From contig NZ_JPRN01000025.1 of the NCBI RefSeq assembly GCF_000737715.1, forward strand, positions 1 through 37,190: DNA of 37,190 bases. The letters are read 5' to 3'. The translations under genes and the position numbers were made by a program. This DNA comes from Chryseobacterium sp. JM1. Lineage in GTDB: Bacteria > Bacteroidota > Bacteroidia > Flavobacteriales > Weeksellaceae. The notes beneath the pieces were generated by a model. The model saw nothing but the letters and a program-made list of their open reading frames with translations. It did not search any database and was not told where the DNA came from. This document shows, in pieces, positions 8,487-17,077 of the stretch; the stretch's first letter is position 1, and the number at the start of each line of letters is the position of its first letter.

Positions 8487-8906
8487 ATGAGTACATTACA
8501 AGATAAATATTCAAGTGTAGTTTCAGCAGCTCAGTCTGCAGGAATTTCTAATCTTCAGGTTCAGGAGCAGGACGGTATTCTTTATGTTTCAGGAAGCGCT
8601 TCCAACACGGCTGCAAAAGACGCAGTATGGAATGCTTTGGGAACTATCGATTCTACGTATTCAGCTTCAGACATCAACATTGATGTACAGGTTGCAGGAT
8701 TAACTTCTGGTGCTGCTTTAACGGTAGCTACGGAAGATTCTAACCTTAACATCAGACAGGAGCCTTCTACGGAAGCTGCTGTCGTAGGAAAAGCTGCTAA
8801 AGGTTCTTCTGTAACTTTAATCGAGCAGACTTCTGATGACTGGTGGAAAGTAAAGACTGACGATGGTCAGGAAGGCTATGCTTATTCAAGATATTTAAGA
8901 GCATAA
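8487..8906 (+). CDS. BON-like plus bacterial SH3 domain protein
   Basis: 139 residues, no signal peptide. Residues 1-72 resemble a BON domain (N-L-Q-V-Q-E-Q-D-G-I-L-Y-V-S-G-S-A). Residues 76-139 are a bacterial SH3 domain (L-N-I-R-Q-E-P-S, then D-D-W-W-K-V and G-Y-A-Y-S-R-Y-L). The layout matches E. coli Kbp/YgaU, a cytoplasmic K+-binding protein with BON followed by LysM and also without a signal, except that SH3 replaces LysM. The gene is 7 bp behind the BON lipoprotein gene, so the two are surely cotranscribed. A role in osmotic or potassium response is inference only. Confidence 0.8.
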   Translation: MSTLQDKYSSVVSAAQSAGISNLQVQEQDGILYVSGSASNTAAKDAVWNALGTIDSTYSASDINIDVQVAGLTSGAALTVATEDSNLNIRQEPSTEAAVVGKAAKGSSVTLIEQTSDDWWKVKTDDGQEGYAYSRYLRA

Positions 8907-8944
8907 TTTTTCGGAAATTAATTTTTTGAAAAAAATCAATACAG

Positions 8945-8971
8945 ACATCCCCAATCGGGGATGTTTTTTTA
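8945..8971 (+). terminator. Intrinsic terminator after the BON operon
   Basis: Stem ACATCCCC / GGGGATGT with a four-base loop followed by seven T. It ends the two-gene BON operon and lies 30 bp before the next start at 9001. Confidence 0.85.
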
Positions 8972-9000
8972 TATTTTTACGCCTTCAAAGAAAGCACTGA

Positions 9001-11733
9001 ATGAAGAAAATCTTATGGCTGCTGGCATTGGCATTCAATAGTATGGTCCTGTACGGGCAAAACTTATACATTAACGGAAAGGTGTCTGATTCTGATAAAA
9101 AACCAGTGGAAAACGCCACCATTTATCTCCTTAAAGAAAAAGATTCATCCATCATCAATTATACCGCGACGAACAAAGAAGGTAAATTTTCTCTGAAAAC
9201 AGATGCTTTGAATGAGTCTTCCATTTTAAGAATCAACGCTGAAAAGCTTTCGCCCTATTCCAAAAAGCTGGAAAAGATAAACCAGTCTCTTACTTTGGAA
9301 GACATTGAACTTGGAAAAAACAATGTTCAGAATATTGACGAAATCAAGATTACGGTATCTCCCGTCAAAATCAAAAAAGACACGATAGAATTTAATGCTT
9401 CTTCGATCAAAGTAAGTCCGGACAGTAAAATTGAAGAGCTTCTGAAAAAGATTCCCGGTGTGGAAATCGACAACGACAAAAAGATAACGGTCAACGGGAA
9501 GGAAGTAGATCAGATCATGATCAACGGAAAACCTTTCTTTGATAAAGACGGGAAAATTGCGCTTCAGAATCTTCCGGCTGATATCATTAAAAACATTCAA
9601 TTTACCACGACCAAGACGAAAGAAGAAGAATTAAGCGGAAAGAAACCCAAATCTAACAATACGACCATCAATTTTAATATTGATGAGAAAAAAAACAAAG
9701 GACTGCTCTCCAGGTTGATGCTTGGATACGGCTCGGACAAACGCTATGAAGGCAGTGCACTGTTGAGTTACTTTAAAAATAATACTAAGATCAGCCTTAT
9801 CGCTTCATCGAATAATATCAATTCCCAGGGTTTCTCCAACGATGATGTATTTGACAGTATGGGAGAAGGCAGGAATTCATCAGGAATGCAGGGTGGAATG
9901 TCTTCATCAGGCAGAGGAAAAGGAATTCAGAAATCTACGACCATCGGAATCAATTACAATGATAAAATCGGGAAAGAAATGGATCTGGACAACTTCAGTC
10001 TGAGTCACTCCAATTCTGAGACGGAAACGGCCTCCAAGTCATCCAGAACGACCCTACTTCCGGAATATACGCTTACCACCCATTCTGAGAGCAATGGAGA
10101 GAGCGAAACCCGCCAGAACAATGTAGATGCTTCGGCAAAAATTACACTGGATTCTTTGAGTACCATTTATATTTCACCGAGATTTAACAACAGCCAAAGT
10201 TCCAGTATCAGCCGTTCAAAATCTTCTACCCTGAGAGATAACGGACTGCTGAACGAAAGTGATTCTTACACAAGTAATGAGTCAGAAAGCAATTCATTTA
10301 ACCCTTATATTTATTATACCAAGCAATTCAGAAAGGAAAGACGTGCCCTGAATGCTAAAATAAACAGTACGATTTCCCAGTCTAACCAGGACAATCTCAA
10401 CAAATCTCAGACTCAATTTTATCAGGGACCTGAGCAGAATGACAACAGAAACCAGCTGTCAAAAAGCAGGAACCAAAGCAGCATGTATAATTTCAGTGCC
10501 GGATATACGGAACCCATTTCGGATTCGGCTTCGGTAAGTTTTGAAATAGCCTACAATTCAAATATTTCCAGTAATTCCAGAGATGTGAATGATTTCAATG
10601 CGGCCACGGGACAATACTCTGATTACAATTCACCTTTATCCAACAGCCTGAGACAGAAGATCAACCAAATTTCTCCTCAACTGTCTTTTGAAGTGAATAA
10701 AAAGAAATTCAGTCTGTGGGGAACAATGAATCTTGATATTTCGGATATGAATGTCAATTCTGTGTACAATGGCCAGCAATACAGTCTTCAGAAAAATTTT
10801 GCGCTTCCAGCCTATAATTTCAGCTTCAGGTATCAGTTCTCTGAAAATAAAATGCTGAGCCTTTACAATTATGCAGCCTTCACCATTCCCGGTGCAGAAC
10901 AGCTTACGCCTTATGAGGACACTTCAAATCCTTTGGTGACGTCTACCGGAAATCCCAATTTAAGAAACACATGGAGCAATAACTCTTCCCTGTTTTTCAA
11001 TAATTACAATCTGGTCAAAAATATGAACTATTACGTAAGTCTTAATTTCACGTACAGAAACAATGATGTGGTCAATTATTCAAGATATGATGATGCGGGG
11101 AAGCAGCTTGTAACGTATGACAACATCAGTGGAAATAAGAATATGAGCTTAGGCGCCGGCTTCAACAAAACGTTTAAATGGAAAGACAATAAACTGACGA
11201 TAAGCCCGAGATTCAATATACAGTATAGTTATAATAAAGGTTTTATTAACGGTCAGTTTTTCACGAATGCCTCTTATAATTTGACTCCCGGTTTGAATGT
11301 GATGTATGAACTTAAGGACAAATTCAGCATAAAACCGTCTTATCGACTTGGCTATAATTTTTCAAAATACACCAATTACAGCATTGATAATGTACACACA
11401 GCCAATCAGACCCTGAAACTGGAGCTCACCAATTATCTGTTTAAAAGCAGACTGATTTTCGGAAATGATTTTGAATACAATACAAATTCAAATATTGCGC
11501 CCGGTTTCAAAAAGGATTTCTATTTCTGGAATACGAGTTTGGGTTATTCATTCTACAAAAAGCAGTTTACGGCTAAGATAAAGATCTATGATGTTTTAAA
11601 CCAAAACCAGAGCGTCAGAAGAACCATTTCCAATTCATATATTGAAGACCGTGAAGATCTTATCCTGAAACGCTATATTATGTTCTCACTGAGCATGAAG
11701 CTGAATAAATTTGCAGGAAAAAAAATGCAGTAA
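9001..11733 (+). CDS. Outer-membrane beta-barrel (TonB-receptor-like) protein
   Basis: 910 residues with a signal peptide (1-19, ending L-Y-G-Q). A CarboxypepD_reg-like sandwich follows (about 22-105; N-G-K-V-S-D-S-D-K-K-P-V-E-N-A). Next comes a plug-like domain of about 110 residues with I-E-E-L-L-K-K-I-P-G-V-E-I-D and Q-I-M-I-N-G-K-P-F-F, and then a long barrel (about 230-910) of the OMP_b-brl_3 type rich in N, S and aromatic residues. A Gly/Ser/Met-rich insert at about 285-310 is probably an extracellular loop. The very N/S-rich stretch at 335-500 is unusual in its composition but stays in frame. Unlike the receptor at 223-2564 it is intact. The ligand is unknown, and there is no SusD partner beside it. 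Confidence 0.82.
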   Translation: MKKILWLLALAFNSMVLYGQNLYINGKVSDSDKKPVENATIYLLKEKDSSIINYTATNKEGKFSLKTDALNESSILRINAEKLSPYSKKLEKINQSLTLEDIELGKNNVQNIDEIKITVSPVKIKKDTIEFNASSIKVSPDSKIEELLKKIPGVEIDNDKKITVNGKEVDQIMINGKPFFDKDGKIALQNLPADIIKNIQFTTTKTKEEELSGKKPKSNNTTINFNIDEKKNKGLLSRLMLGYGSDKRYEGSALLSYFKNNTKISLIASSNNINSQGFSNDDVFDSMGEGRNSSGMQGGMSSSGRGKGIQKSTTIGINYNDKIGKEMDLDNFSLSHSNSETETASKSSRTTLLPEYTLTTHSESNGESETRQNNVDASAKITLDSLSTIYISPRFNNSQSSSISRSKSSTLRDNGLLNESDSYTSNESESNSFNPYIYYTKQFRKERRALNAKINSTISQSNQDNLNKSQTQFYQGPEQNDNRNQLSKSRNQSSMYNFSAGYTEPISDSASVSFEIAYNSNISSNSRDVNDFNAATGQYSDYNSPLSNSLRQKINQISPQLSFEVNKKKFSLWGTMNLDISDMNVNSVYNGQQYSLQKNFALPAYNFSFRYQFSENKMLSLYNYAAFTIPGAEQLTPYEDTSNPLVTSTGNPNLRNTWSNNSSLFFNNYNLVKNMNYYVSLNFTYRNNDVVNYSRYDDAGKQLVTYDNISGNKNMSLGAGFNKTFKWKDNKLTISPRFNIQYSYNKGFINGQFFTNASYNLTPGLNVMYELKDKFSIKPSYRLGYNFSKYTNYSIDNVHTANQTLKLELTNYLFKSRLIFGNDFEYNTNSNIAPGFKKDFYFWNTSLGYSFYKKQFTAKIKIYDVLNQNQSVRRTISNSYIEDREDLILKRYIMFSLSMKLNKFAGKKMQ

Positions 11734-12349
11734 GGAAACTTGTTTAATGAAGTCATTTAAACTTTTTTGGATCAATTTTAAAACTTGGGGAGTACAATTA
11801 AAAAGTCAACTTGTTTAAAATTTTTAGTTGGATAAGCGCAAAGGAACGCAATTTTTTTTCTAATTCGAATGCTTTAAGGCGCAAGGATTTTATCTCCGAT
11901 AAAATGGTAATCCGTTCAATAAACAACAATGAACTTGCCGAAAATCTTAGATTTTCTTGCGCCTTAAAATATCCTCATTTTTGATCAAGCTTTGCGTTCC
12001 TTTTGCGTTTTCCAACTATGAAAGGATATAATAAATGTCTGGCTGAATAGCTTCAGGACCTTATAAGGGAGATTTAAAACTCTTATCATCAAACACATCA
12101 ATGCACATCATCTTATTTTCCTATTTCATTCTTAAGGAAAATAAAAGAGTGAACAACCTCAATAAAAAGTTTAAAATGAGTTCAATCTATAAAATCGGCA
12201 AGTGTAAAAAATCTCCCGCAGATCAGGCAGATTAAGCAGATGGAAAATAGAGCTGCTTTTTTGAATTCTTCAGTACTTTCCAATGAAAGATTGAGCATCG
12301 GTAGTATATCGGAGCTATTTTATTTCTAAATTAGCTGCAAATTTTATTT
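11734..12349. other. Gene-free spacer
   Basis: No protein-coding frame or RNA gene is recognisable in this stretch. It holds the palindromic element at 11825-12018 and, at 12209-12243, a degenerate CAGAT-type repeat (CTCCCGCAGATCAGGCAGA) of a kind common in Bacteroidetes spacers. The last 100 bp before 12350 presumably carries the promoter of the hydrolase gene, but I see no strict TAnnTTTG box. Confidence 0.6.
11825..12018. repeat. Near-palindromic element of about 194 bp, copy 1 (complete)
   Basis: The ends are a 27-28 bp terminal inverted repeat: TAGTTGGATAAGCGCAAAGG at the left and its near complement ending CCTTTTGCGTTTTCCAACTA at the right. Nested inside are a second inverted pair (TTTAAGGCGCAAG at 11873-11885 versus CTTGCGCCTTAAA at 11956-11968) and a small hairpin ATTTTATC-TCC-GATAAAAT (11887-11905). 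There is no open frame. Related copies are at 26225-26435 (with an insertion) and 31513-31610 (left half only). Confidence 0.75.
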
Positions 12350-14209
12350 ATGAAGATCCATATTTCAATTTTATTCATTTTCTTTTTAATCCTTGGAAGG
12401 GCGCAGAGTACCGAGCAGAAGGATACGTTCGTAAAAGATAATTTCACCAAAAAGGAATTCTATATTCCGATGCGTGATGGCGTAAAGCTTTTTACAGCGA
12501 TATACGTACCGAAAGATATTTCAAACAAAAACAAATATCCTTTCCTGATGCAGAGAACCTGCTACAGCATTGCTCCTTACGGTGAAACCGAATACAGAAC
12601 GAAACTGGGACCTAACAAGTTCCTGATGAAGGATAAATATATTTTTGTATTCCAGGATGTACGCGGAAGATATATGAGTGAAGGAACTTTCACCAATATG
12701 ACGCCTCAGGTGGACCGCAAAACTAAAAAAGATGTAGACGAAAGTACAGATACTTATGACACGATAGAATGGCTGTTGAAAAACGTTAAGGACAACAATG
12801 GTAAAGCCGGACAGTACGGAACTTCCTACCCGGGATTCTATACTGCTGTAGGGATACTGGCACAGCACCCTGCTTTAGTTGCTTCCTCTCCACAGGCTCC
12901 TATTTCTGACTTCTGGAATGATGACTTTCTGCACAACGGAAGATTTATGCTGGGATATTTCAGAACGTTCCCAGTTTTTGGAGTTCAAAAGACAAAGCCG
13001 GAAAACAAAGCCTGGTATATGGATACTTTCGTAAAACAGACTTCAGAAGACGGTCTTAAGTTTTACAGAGATATGGGAACATTAAAGGACGGTTATGAAA
13101 AATATTACAAGGATAATTTCTTCATGACCGAGATTATGAATCACCCTAATTATGATGAATACTGGCAGAAAAGAAACCTACTTCCCCATTTAAAAAATGT
13201 AAACCACGCGGTAATGACCGTTGGAGGCTGGTTTGATGCAGAAGATCTTTCAGGACCACTGAATATTTACAAAACCATAGAAAAGACAAGCCCTAAAGCT
13301 AAAAATACAATCGTCATGGGACCTTTCTCTCATGGGGCTTGGGCACAGGAACAAGGGAAGCATTTCCATAACCAGATTTATTTTGGAGACAGCATTGCCA
13401 CGTATTACCAGAAGAATATTGAGACTAAATTTTTCAATCATTATTTAAAAGGAAATACGAAAGAAGATGCCGGACTTCCGGAAGCGCTGATGTATGATAC
13501 AGGATCAAAAGAATGGAGAGAATTTGCTTCTTATCCTCCAAAGAATGCTCAGAAGGTTAATTTCTACCTAACGGACGGAACATTAAAGAATAGTGCAGGA
13601 CAAGGTTTCTCAGAATACTACAGTGACCCGAACAATCCTGTTGTAAGCTCTGACAATCTGAAAGACTTCAACGGATTTACGCCTAAAAACTATATGTCGG
13701 AAGATCAGAGATTTGCTGTAGGAAGACCGGATGTTTTGACTTTTACTACAGATGTTTTAACGGAAGATATGAGTTTCGCAGGAGAAATCATGGCTAAACT
13801 GAATATTGCAGCCAGCTCTACCGACGCAGATTTTGCTGTAAAACTGATCGATGTTTATCCTGAAGATTTCAAACCTCAGGAAAAGAAAGACGGTGTCATC
13901 TATCCTAATTATCACCAAATGGTAAGAAGTGAAATCATGCCGGCGAGATTCAGAAATTCAAGAGAAAAAGGGGAAGCATTGGTTCCTAACCAAAAAACAG
14001 CCGTGAATTTCAGACTTCAGGATGTGATGCATACCTTCAAAAAAGGACACAGAATCCAGATTCAGATCAGCAGTACATGGTGGCCGCTTTTTGCGATCAA
14101 TCCTCAGAAATTTATGGAAAATCCAAACTTTGCGACAAAGGCAGATTATACAAAAGCTTTTATCAAAGTGTATAATGACAGCTCTATTGAAGCTGAAGTG
14201 TTGAAATAA
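12350..14209 (+). CDS. Secreted CocE/NonD-family hydrolase, alpha-amino acid ester hydrolase type
   Basis: 619 residues, peptidase S15-like alpha/beta hydrolase with a C-terminal jelly-roll domain (from about 400). A signal peptide (1-19) predicts export. The catalytic Ser159 sits in G-T-S-Y-P-G, Asp296 in G-G-W-F-D-A-E-D and His328 in G-P-F-S-H-G. Besides the triad, three acidic residues match the carboxylate cluster that binds the substrate alpha-amino group in alpha-amino acid ester hydrolases: D192 in N-D-D-F-L-H-N-G, E298 and D299. These enzymes cleave and transfer alpha-amino acyl esters and amides, including beta-lactam side chains. The length is normal for the family. The gene is monocistronic, and a group of hairpins follows it. 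The natural substrate is unknown. Confidence 0.85.
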   Translation: MKIHISILFIFFLILGRAQSTEQKDTFVKDNFTKKEFYIPMRDGVKLFTAIYVPKDISNKNKYPFLMQRTCYSIAPYGETEYRTKLGPNKFLMKDKYIFVFQDVRGRYMSEGTFTNMTPQVDRKTKKDVDESTDTYDTIEWLLKNVKDNNGKAGQYGTSYPGFYTAVGILAQHPALVASSPQAPISDFWNDDFLHNGRFMLGYFRTFPVFGVQKTKPENKAWYMDTFVKQTSEDGLKFYRDMGTLKDGYEKYYKDNFFMTEIMNHPNYDEYWQKRNLLPHLKNVNHAVMTVGGWFDAEDLSGPLNIYKTIEKTSPKAKNTIVMGPFSHGAWAQEQGKHFHNQIYFGDSIATYYQKNIETKFFNHYLKGNTKEDAGLPEALMYDTGSKEWREFASYPPKNAQKVNFYLTDGTLKNSAGQGFSEYYSDPNNPVVSSDNLKDFNGFTPKNYMSEDQRFAVGRPDVLTFTTDVLTEDMSFAGEIMAKLNIAASSTDADFAVKLIDVYPEDFKPQEKKDGVIYPNYHQMVRSEIMPARFRNSREKGEALVPNQKTAVNFRLQDVMHTFKKGHRIQIQISSTWWPLFAINPQKFMENPNFATKADYTKAFIKVYNDSSIEAEVLK

Positions 14210-14282
14210 AAAATAATGATGGTGGCCTCGGAAATCTCAGTCACTACTGACAGTATAAATATCAGTTTATAAAATGTAAAAT

Positions 14283-14320
14283 CCGGTCGCTTCGAGAAAT
14301 CAGTGACCGGATTTTTTTAT
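14283..14320 (+). terminator. Intrinsic terminator after the hydrolase gene
   Basis: Nine-bp stem TCCGGTCGC / GTGACCGGA followed by a run of seven T. It is 73 bp downstream of the hydrolase stop. Confidence 0.75.
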
Positions 14321-14401
14321 AGGCGCTGGTGGCTTCGAGTCCCTCAGCCACCAGTTGTACTATTTCCCTTGGTAAAAACGGCGATAATACCATTCTTACC
14401 A

Positions 14402-14440
14402 TAAAAAAGGTGGCTTCGGGAGCCTCAGCCACCTTTTTTT
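14402..14440. terminator. Bidirectional terminator between hydrolase and alkB
   Basis: Stem AAAAAAGGTGGC / GCCACCTTTTTTT. The A run on one side and T run on the other allow it to stop transcription from both sides. It ends exactly at the alkB stop codon on the minus strand. Confidence 0.75.
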
Positions 14441-15050
14441 ACTCTTCAATCGTTCTGAAAGTAAGATTCACCCGTGGTGTTTTTACTTTTGTGGTGGGTG
14501 GAAGCCTGTGCAGCCAATTTTCCTGTGTGGTTCCCTTCATGATCAGTAAACTTCCGTCCTCAAGGAATATTTCCACTTTTTCTTTGGTGGCTTTATGTTT
14601 AAATAAAAACTTTCTTTCTGCTCCGAAGGTCAGGGAAGCAATCGCTCCGTGTTTTTTAAGATCCTTTTCGCCGTCACTGTGATATGCCATTCCTTCGCTT
14701 CCGTCATGGTATAAATTCAGAAGACAGGAATTGTATGTTTCTCCGGAAACTTCCTCGCATTTCCTCTTGAGTTCGAGTAATTCCGGAGTCCAGAACTTGG
14801 CATATTTTGTCCGTTTTGAATAGGTATATTCAAAGGTTTTTTCTCCAAACCAGGCTACTTTTCTTTTCGTTAAAATTAATTTCCCGAAGATCACGGCTTC
14901 ATCATTTTCCCACGGAATTTGATGGAGCAGATAATCATAAAAGAAATCTGATCTTTCTTTGTCAAAGACTTTTCCGTAATAGTGGACCGTTCCGTCATTC
15001 GGAAGAATATTCAAGGGATATTCTGATATTTCTTCAAACAGGCTGTTCAT
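14439..15050 (-). CDS. alkB: AlkB-type 2-oxoglutarate-dependent DNA/RNA dealkylase
   Basis: 203 residues, AlkB/ALKBH2-like. It removes methyl groups from 1-methyladenine and 3-methylcytosine by oxidation. Iron ligands are H124 and D126 (Y-H-S-D-G-E) and H181 (W-L-H-R-L-P-P); R193 and R199 (R-V-N-L-T-F-R) hold 2-oxoglutarate. The motif S-L-T-F-G-A-E-R-K-F-L-F is also typical. The length is normal. Upstream on the same strand lies the Ada-like regulator/methyltransferase (240 bp gap), which suggests a common alkylation-damage function, although a repeat in the gap may separate the transcripts. Confidence 0.92.
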   Translation of the reverse strand: MNSLFEEISEYPLNILPNDGTVHYYGKVFDKERSDFFYDYLLHQIPWENDEAVIFGKLILTKRKVAWFGEKTFEYTYSKRTKYAKFWTPELLELKRKCEEVSGETYNSCLLNLYHDGSEGMAYHSDGEKDLKKHGAIASLTFGAERKFLFKHKATKEKVEIFLEDGSLLIMKGTTQENWLHRLPPTTKVKTPRVNLTFRTIEE

Positions 15051-15102
15051 GATTTTGAATTTGTAAAAAGTATATTATTTGATGACTTTTTAAATGTTTT
15101 TT

Positions 15103-15279
15103 TAACCACAAAAGTCGCAAAAGTTTTTAACACTTAAGTATTTTGAGTTATTATTAAAACGCTGAATAAAGTTCACTTAAGTTTTTGAAAAATCGGAGAT
15201 TTTTATTGGGCAATACTATTTCTCAATAGATGTCTTTTGAGTATTCACATCAATAGAAACGGGCTTTAGCCAAAACTTA
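15103..15279. repeat. Short spacer repeats between alkB and the ada-like gene
   Basis: At 15103-15133 there is an AACCACAAAAGTCGCAAAAG word related in style to the one at 22191-22263. At 15251-15279 there is CAATAGAAACGGGCTTTAGC followed by CAAAACTT, matching (inverted) 22271-22297. No gene is visible. Confidence 0.5.
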
Positions 15280-15289
15280 AATCTAATAA

Positions 15290-16150
15290 TTAAAGTACTA
15301 TAGAATTTTCAGCGTACATATGTGAACTTTCCCAAGCCACCATCATCTGTTTTCTTTCGCTTCCCCACTTATAACCTCCGATATTTCCCGTAGACTGAAT
15401 CACACGGTGACATGGAATAAGAAATGCCACAGGATTACTGCCAATAGCGGTTCCTACTGCTCTTGAGGCATTCGGGTTTCCGATCTTTCCGGCCAGGCTG
15501 CCGTAAGTAGACAGTTTTCCCATTGGGATAGAAAGCAGGCTTTCCCAGACTTTAAGCTGAAAATCTGTGCCTTTTAAATGTAGTTTTATCGTGTTGAGTT
15601 TTGTCCAGTCTTTATCGAATATGGACAGTGCGTTTTTCTGAAGAGCATCCTGTTTTTCAAAAAAAGAAGCATTGGGAAATGTATGTTTCAGATTTCCCAA
15701 TGCTGTTTCTTTATCGTCTTCAAAAGCCATGTAACAGATCCCTTTTTCAGTGGATGCTGCCATTACATATCCAAAAGGACTTTTGGAAAAACTGTAATTG
15801 ATGCTAAGGCTTTTTCCGCCGTTTTTATATTCCGCCGGAGACATTCCTTCTATGTTCACAAAGAGGTCATGAAGCCTGCTTGTACTGGAAAGTCCCGTCT
15901 CATAGGCGGTATCAAATAAAGTCGCTTTTTCTTCCTTCAGTAAATTTTTAGCATGTTCAAGACTGATGAACTGTAAAAATTTCTTCGGACTTGTTCCTGC
16001 CCAATCCGTAAATATTTTCTGAAAATGAGCCGGACTTAAGTGAATATTCTCTGCCACTTCCTCCAAACTTGGCTGAAGCCTGAAATTGCTTTGGATATAT
16101 TCTATCGCTTTAGCAATTCTGTTATAATCTATCTGACTTTGTGCGGACAT
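15290..16150 (-). CDS. AraC-type regulator fused to O6-methylguanine-DNA methyltransferase (Ada-like)
   Basis: 286 residues. Residues 8-108 are an AraC/XylS double helix-turn-helix (S-L-E-E-V-A-E-N-I-H-L-S-P-A-H-F; F-D-T-A-Y-E-T-G-L-S-S-T-S-R). Residues 115-190 are the ribonuclease-like N-domain, and 195-275 the methyltransferase domain with the acceptor Cys247 in I-P-C-H-R-V-I. This enzyme transfers the methyl group from O6-methylguanine to Cys247. The N-terminal zinc domain of E. coli Ada, whose Cys38 takes methyl groups from phosphotriesters and switches on transcription, is missing. If it acts as an activator, the signal must be different. It is 69 bp downstream of agmatinase and 240 bp upstream of alkB on the same strand. 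Confidence 0.88.
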   Translation of the reverse strand: MSAQSQIDYNRIAKAIEYIQSNFRLQPSLEEVAENIHLSPAHFQKIFTDWAGTSPKKFLQFISLEHAKNLLKEEKATLFDTAYETGLSSTSRLHDLFVNIEGMSPAEYKNGGKSLSINYSFSKSPFGYVMAASTEKGICYMAFEDDKETALGNLKHTFPNASFFEKQDALQKNALSIFDKDWTKLNTIKLHLKGTDFQLKVWESLLSIPMGKLSTYGSLAGKIGNPNASRAVGTAIGSNPVAFLIPCHRVIQSTGNIGGYKWGSERKQMMVAWESSHMYAENSIVL

Positions 16151-16219
16151 AATATAAGTGTTTTACCTCACAAATTTCCAAAGAATATAGGGCAGAAAAA
16201 ATCTGATTCTTGCGGAATT

Positions 16220-17077
16220 TTAGTTGTTGTTATAAATATGGTTGTAAGCAAGCATTTTGTAATATAACTTGGCTGCTAAAAAAGCAGTTGGCTTAGCCAT
16301 CGGAGAATCCATTAATTCTACAATATCAAATGCCACTACGTTACATTTTTCAAATACTTTTCTCAATAATTCCAATGTAGGATACCACTGAAGCCCACCT
16401 GGCTCCGGAGTTCCTGTAGAAGGGGCAATAGACGGATCAAAAGCATCAAGGTCAATGGTGATATACACATTTCCTGAAACTTTTTCCAGAACATCGTTGA
16501 TCCAGTTGTCATTGACAGCAATTTCATGAGCAAAAAACACTCTTCCTTCCGGTAAATATTCAGCTTCTTCAGCATCCATAGAACGGATTCCCACCTGAAC
16601 TAAGTTATGCTTCTGATTCGCTTCAAAAACCGCACATGCGTGGTTAGAAGTAGAACCATGGAATTCAGGACGTAAGTCTGTATGAGCATCCAACTGAAGA
16701 ACAGTAAGGTTTTCAAACTTCTCTCCTACCGCACGGATAGAACCGATAGATACAGAGTGTTCACCTCCAAAAAGGGTAAATACTTTTCCTTCGTTGTTCA
16801 AAAGCTCTTTTGTTTTTTGATAAACCGCTTCTGTCATGGCTTCAGGACTTGAATTTTCAGAAATCTCTCCTGCCAGATATACACCGTCAAGGAAAGGCTC
16901 AGTTCCAGTTTCAATATCATAAAGCTCCATGTTTTCGGAAGCATCAAGGAATAATTCCGGGCCTTTGTCGGCTCCTTTTCCCCATGTTGATGTTCCATCG
17001 TAAGGAACGGTTACCAGCATTACTTTAGAATTTTCTAACGTTGCATTTTCTTCAGGAATTCCTGCGTATGTTCTCAT
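16220..17077 (-). CDS. speB: Agmatinase
   Basis: 285-residue ureohydrolase that splits agmatine into putrescine and urea. The binuclear Mn2+ ligands are all present: H107 (G-G-E-H-S), D130, H132 and D134 (D-A-H-T-D), D209 and D211 (D-L-D-A-F-D-P). Ureohydrolase signature S-T-G-T-P-E-P-G-G follows. The length is normal, and a short asparagine-rich tail ends the protein. Its partner, arginine decarboxylase, is at 18392-19786 on the same strand, separated by the HAD gene on the other strand. A minus-strand word TATCTTTA about 50 bp upstream is one base off a -7 box. Arginase or formiminoglutamase are less likely given the neighbour. Confidence 0.9.
   Translation of the reverse strand: MRTYAGIPEENATLENSKVMLVTVPYDGTSTWGKGADKGPELFLDASENMELYDIETGTEPFLDGVYLAGEISENSSPEAMTEAVYQKTKELLNNEGKVFTLFGGEHSVSIGSIRAVGEKFENLTVLQLDAHTDLRPEFHGSTSNHACAVFEANQKHNLVQVGIRSMDAEEAEYLPEGRVFFAHEIAVNDNWINDVLEKVSGNVYITIDLDAFDPSIAPSTGTPEPGGLQWYPTLELLRKVFEKCNVVAFDIVELMDSPMAKPTAFLAAKLYYKMLAYNHIYNNN

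Larger units (their letters stand above)
14219..14440. repeat. Cluster of four hairpins with a shared stem and loop
   Basis: Four hairpins follow one another: 14221-14247 (degenerate), 14283-14313 (stem TCCGGTCGC/GTGACCGGA), 14326-14354 (stem CTGGTGGC/GCCACCAG) and 14409-14433 (stem GGTGGC/GCCACC). The loops are also alike: TTCGRG..., ending in TCA. A fifth copy is at 17346-17370 in the opposite orientation. Two of the four are followed by T runs and work as terminators; the other two are not. Confidence 0.65.

Noticed and set aside
11734..12349. Insertion sequence with transposase
   Set aside because: No open frame for a transposase is present; only non-coding inverted repeats are seen.
12521..12868. 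115-codon open frame opposite the CocE-like gene
   Set aside because: It is a complementary-strand shadow of the coding sequence, with no independent evidence.
14329..14682. 117-codon open frame on the plus strand
   Set aside because: It begins in the hairpin cluster and then runs antisense to alkB.
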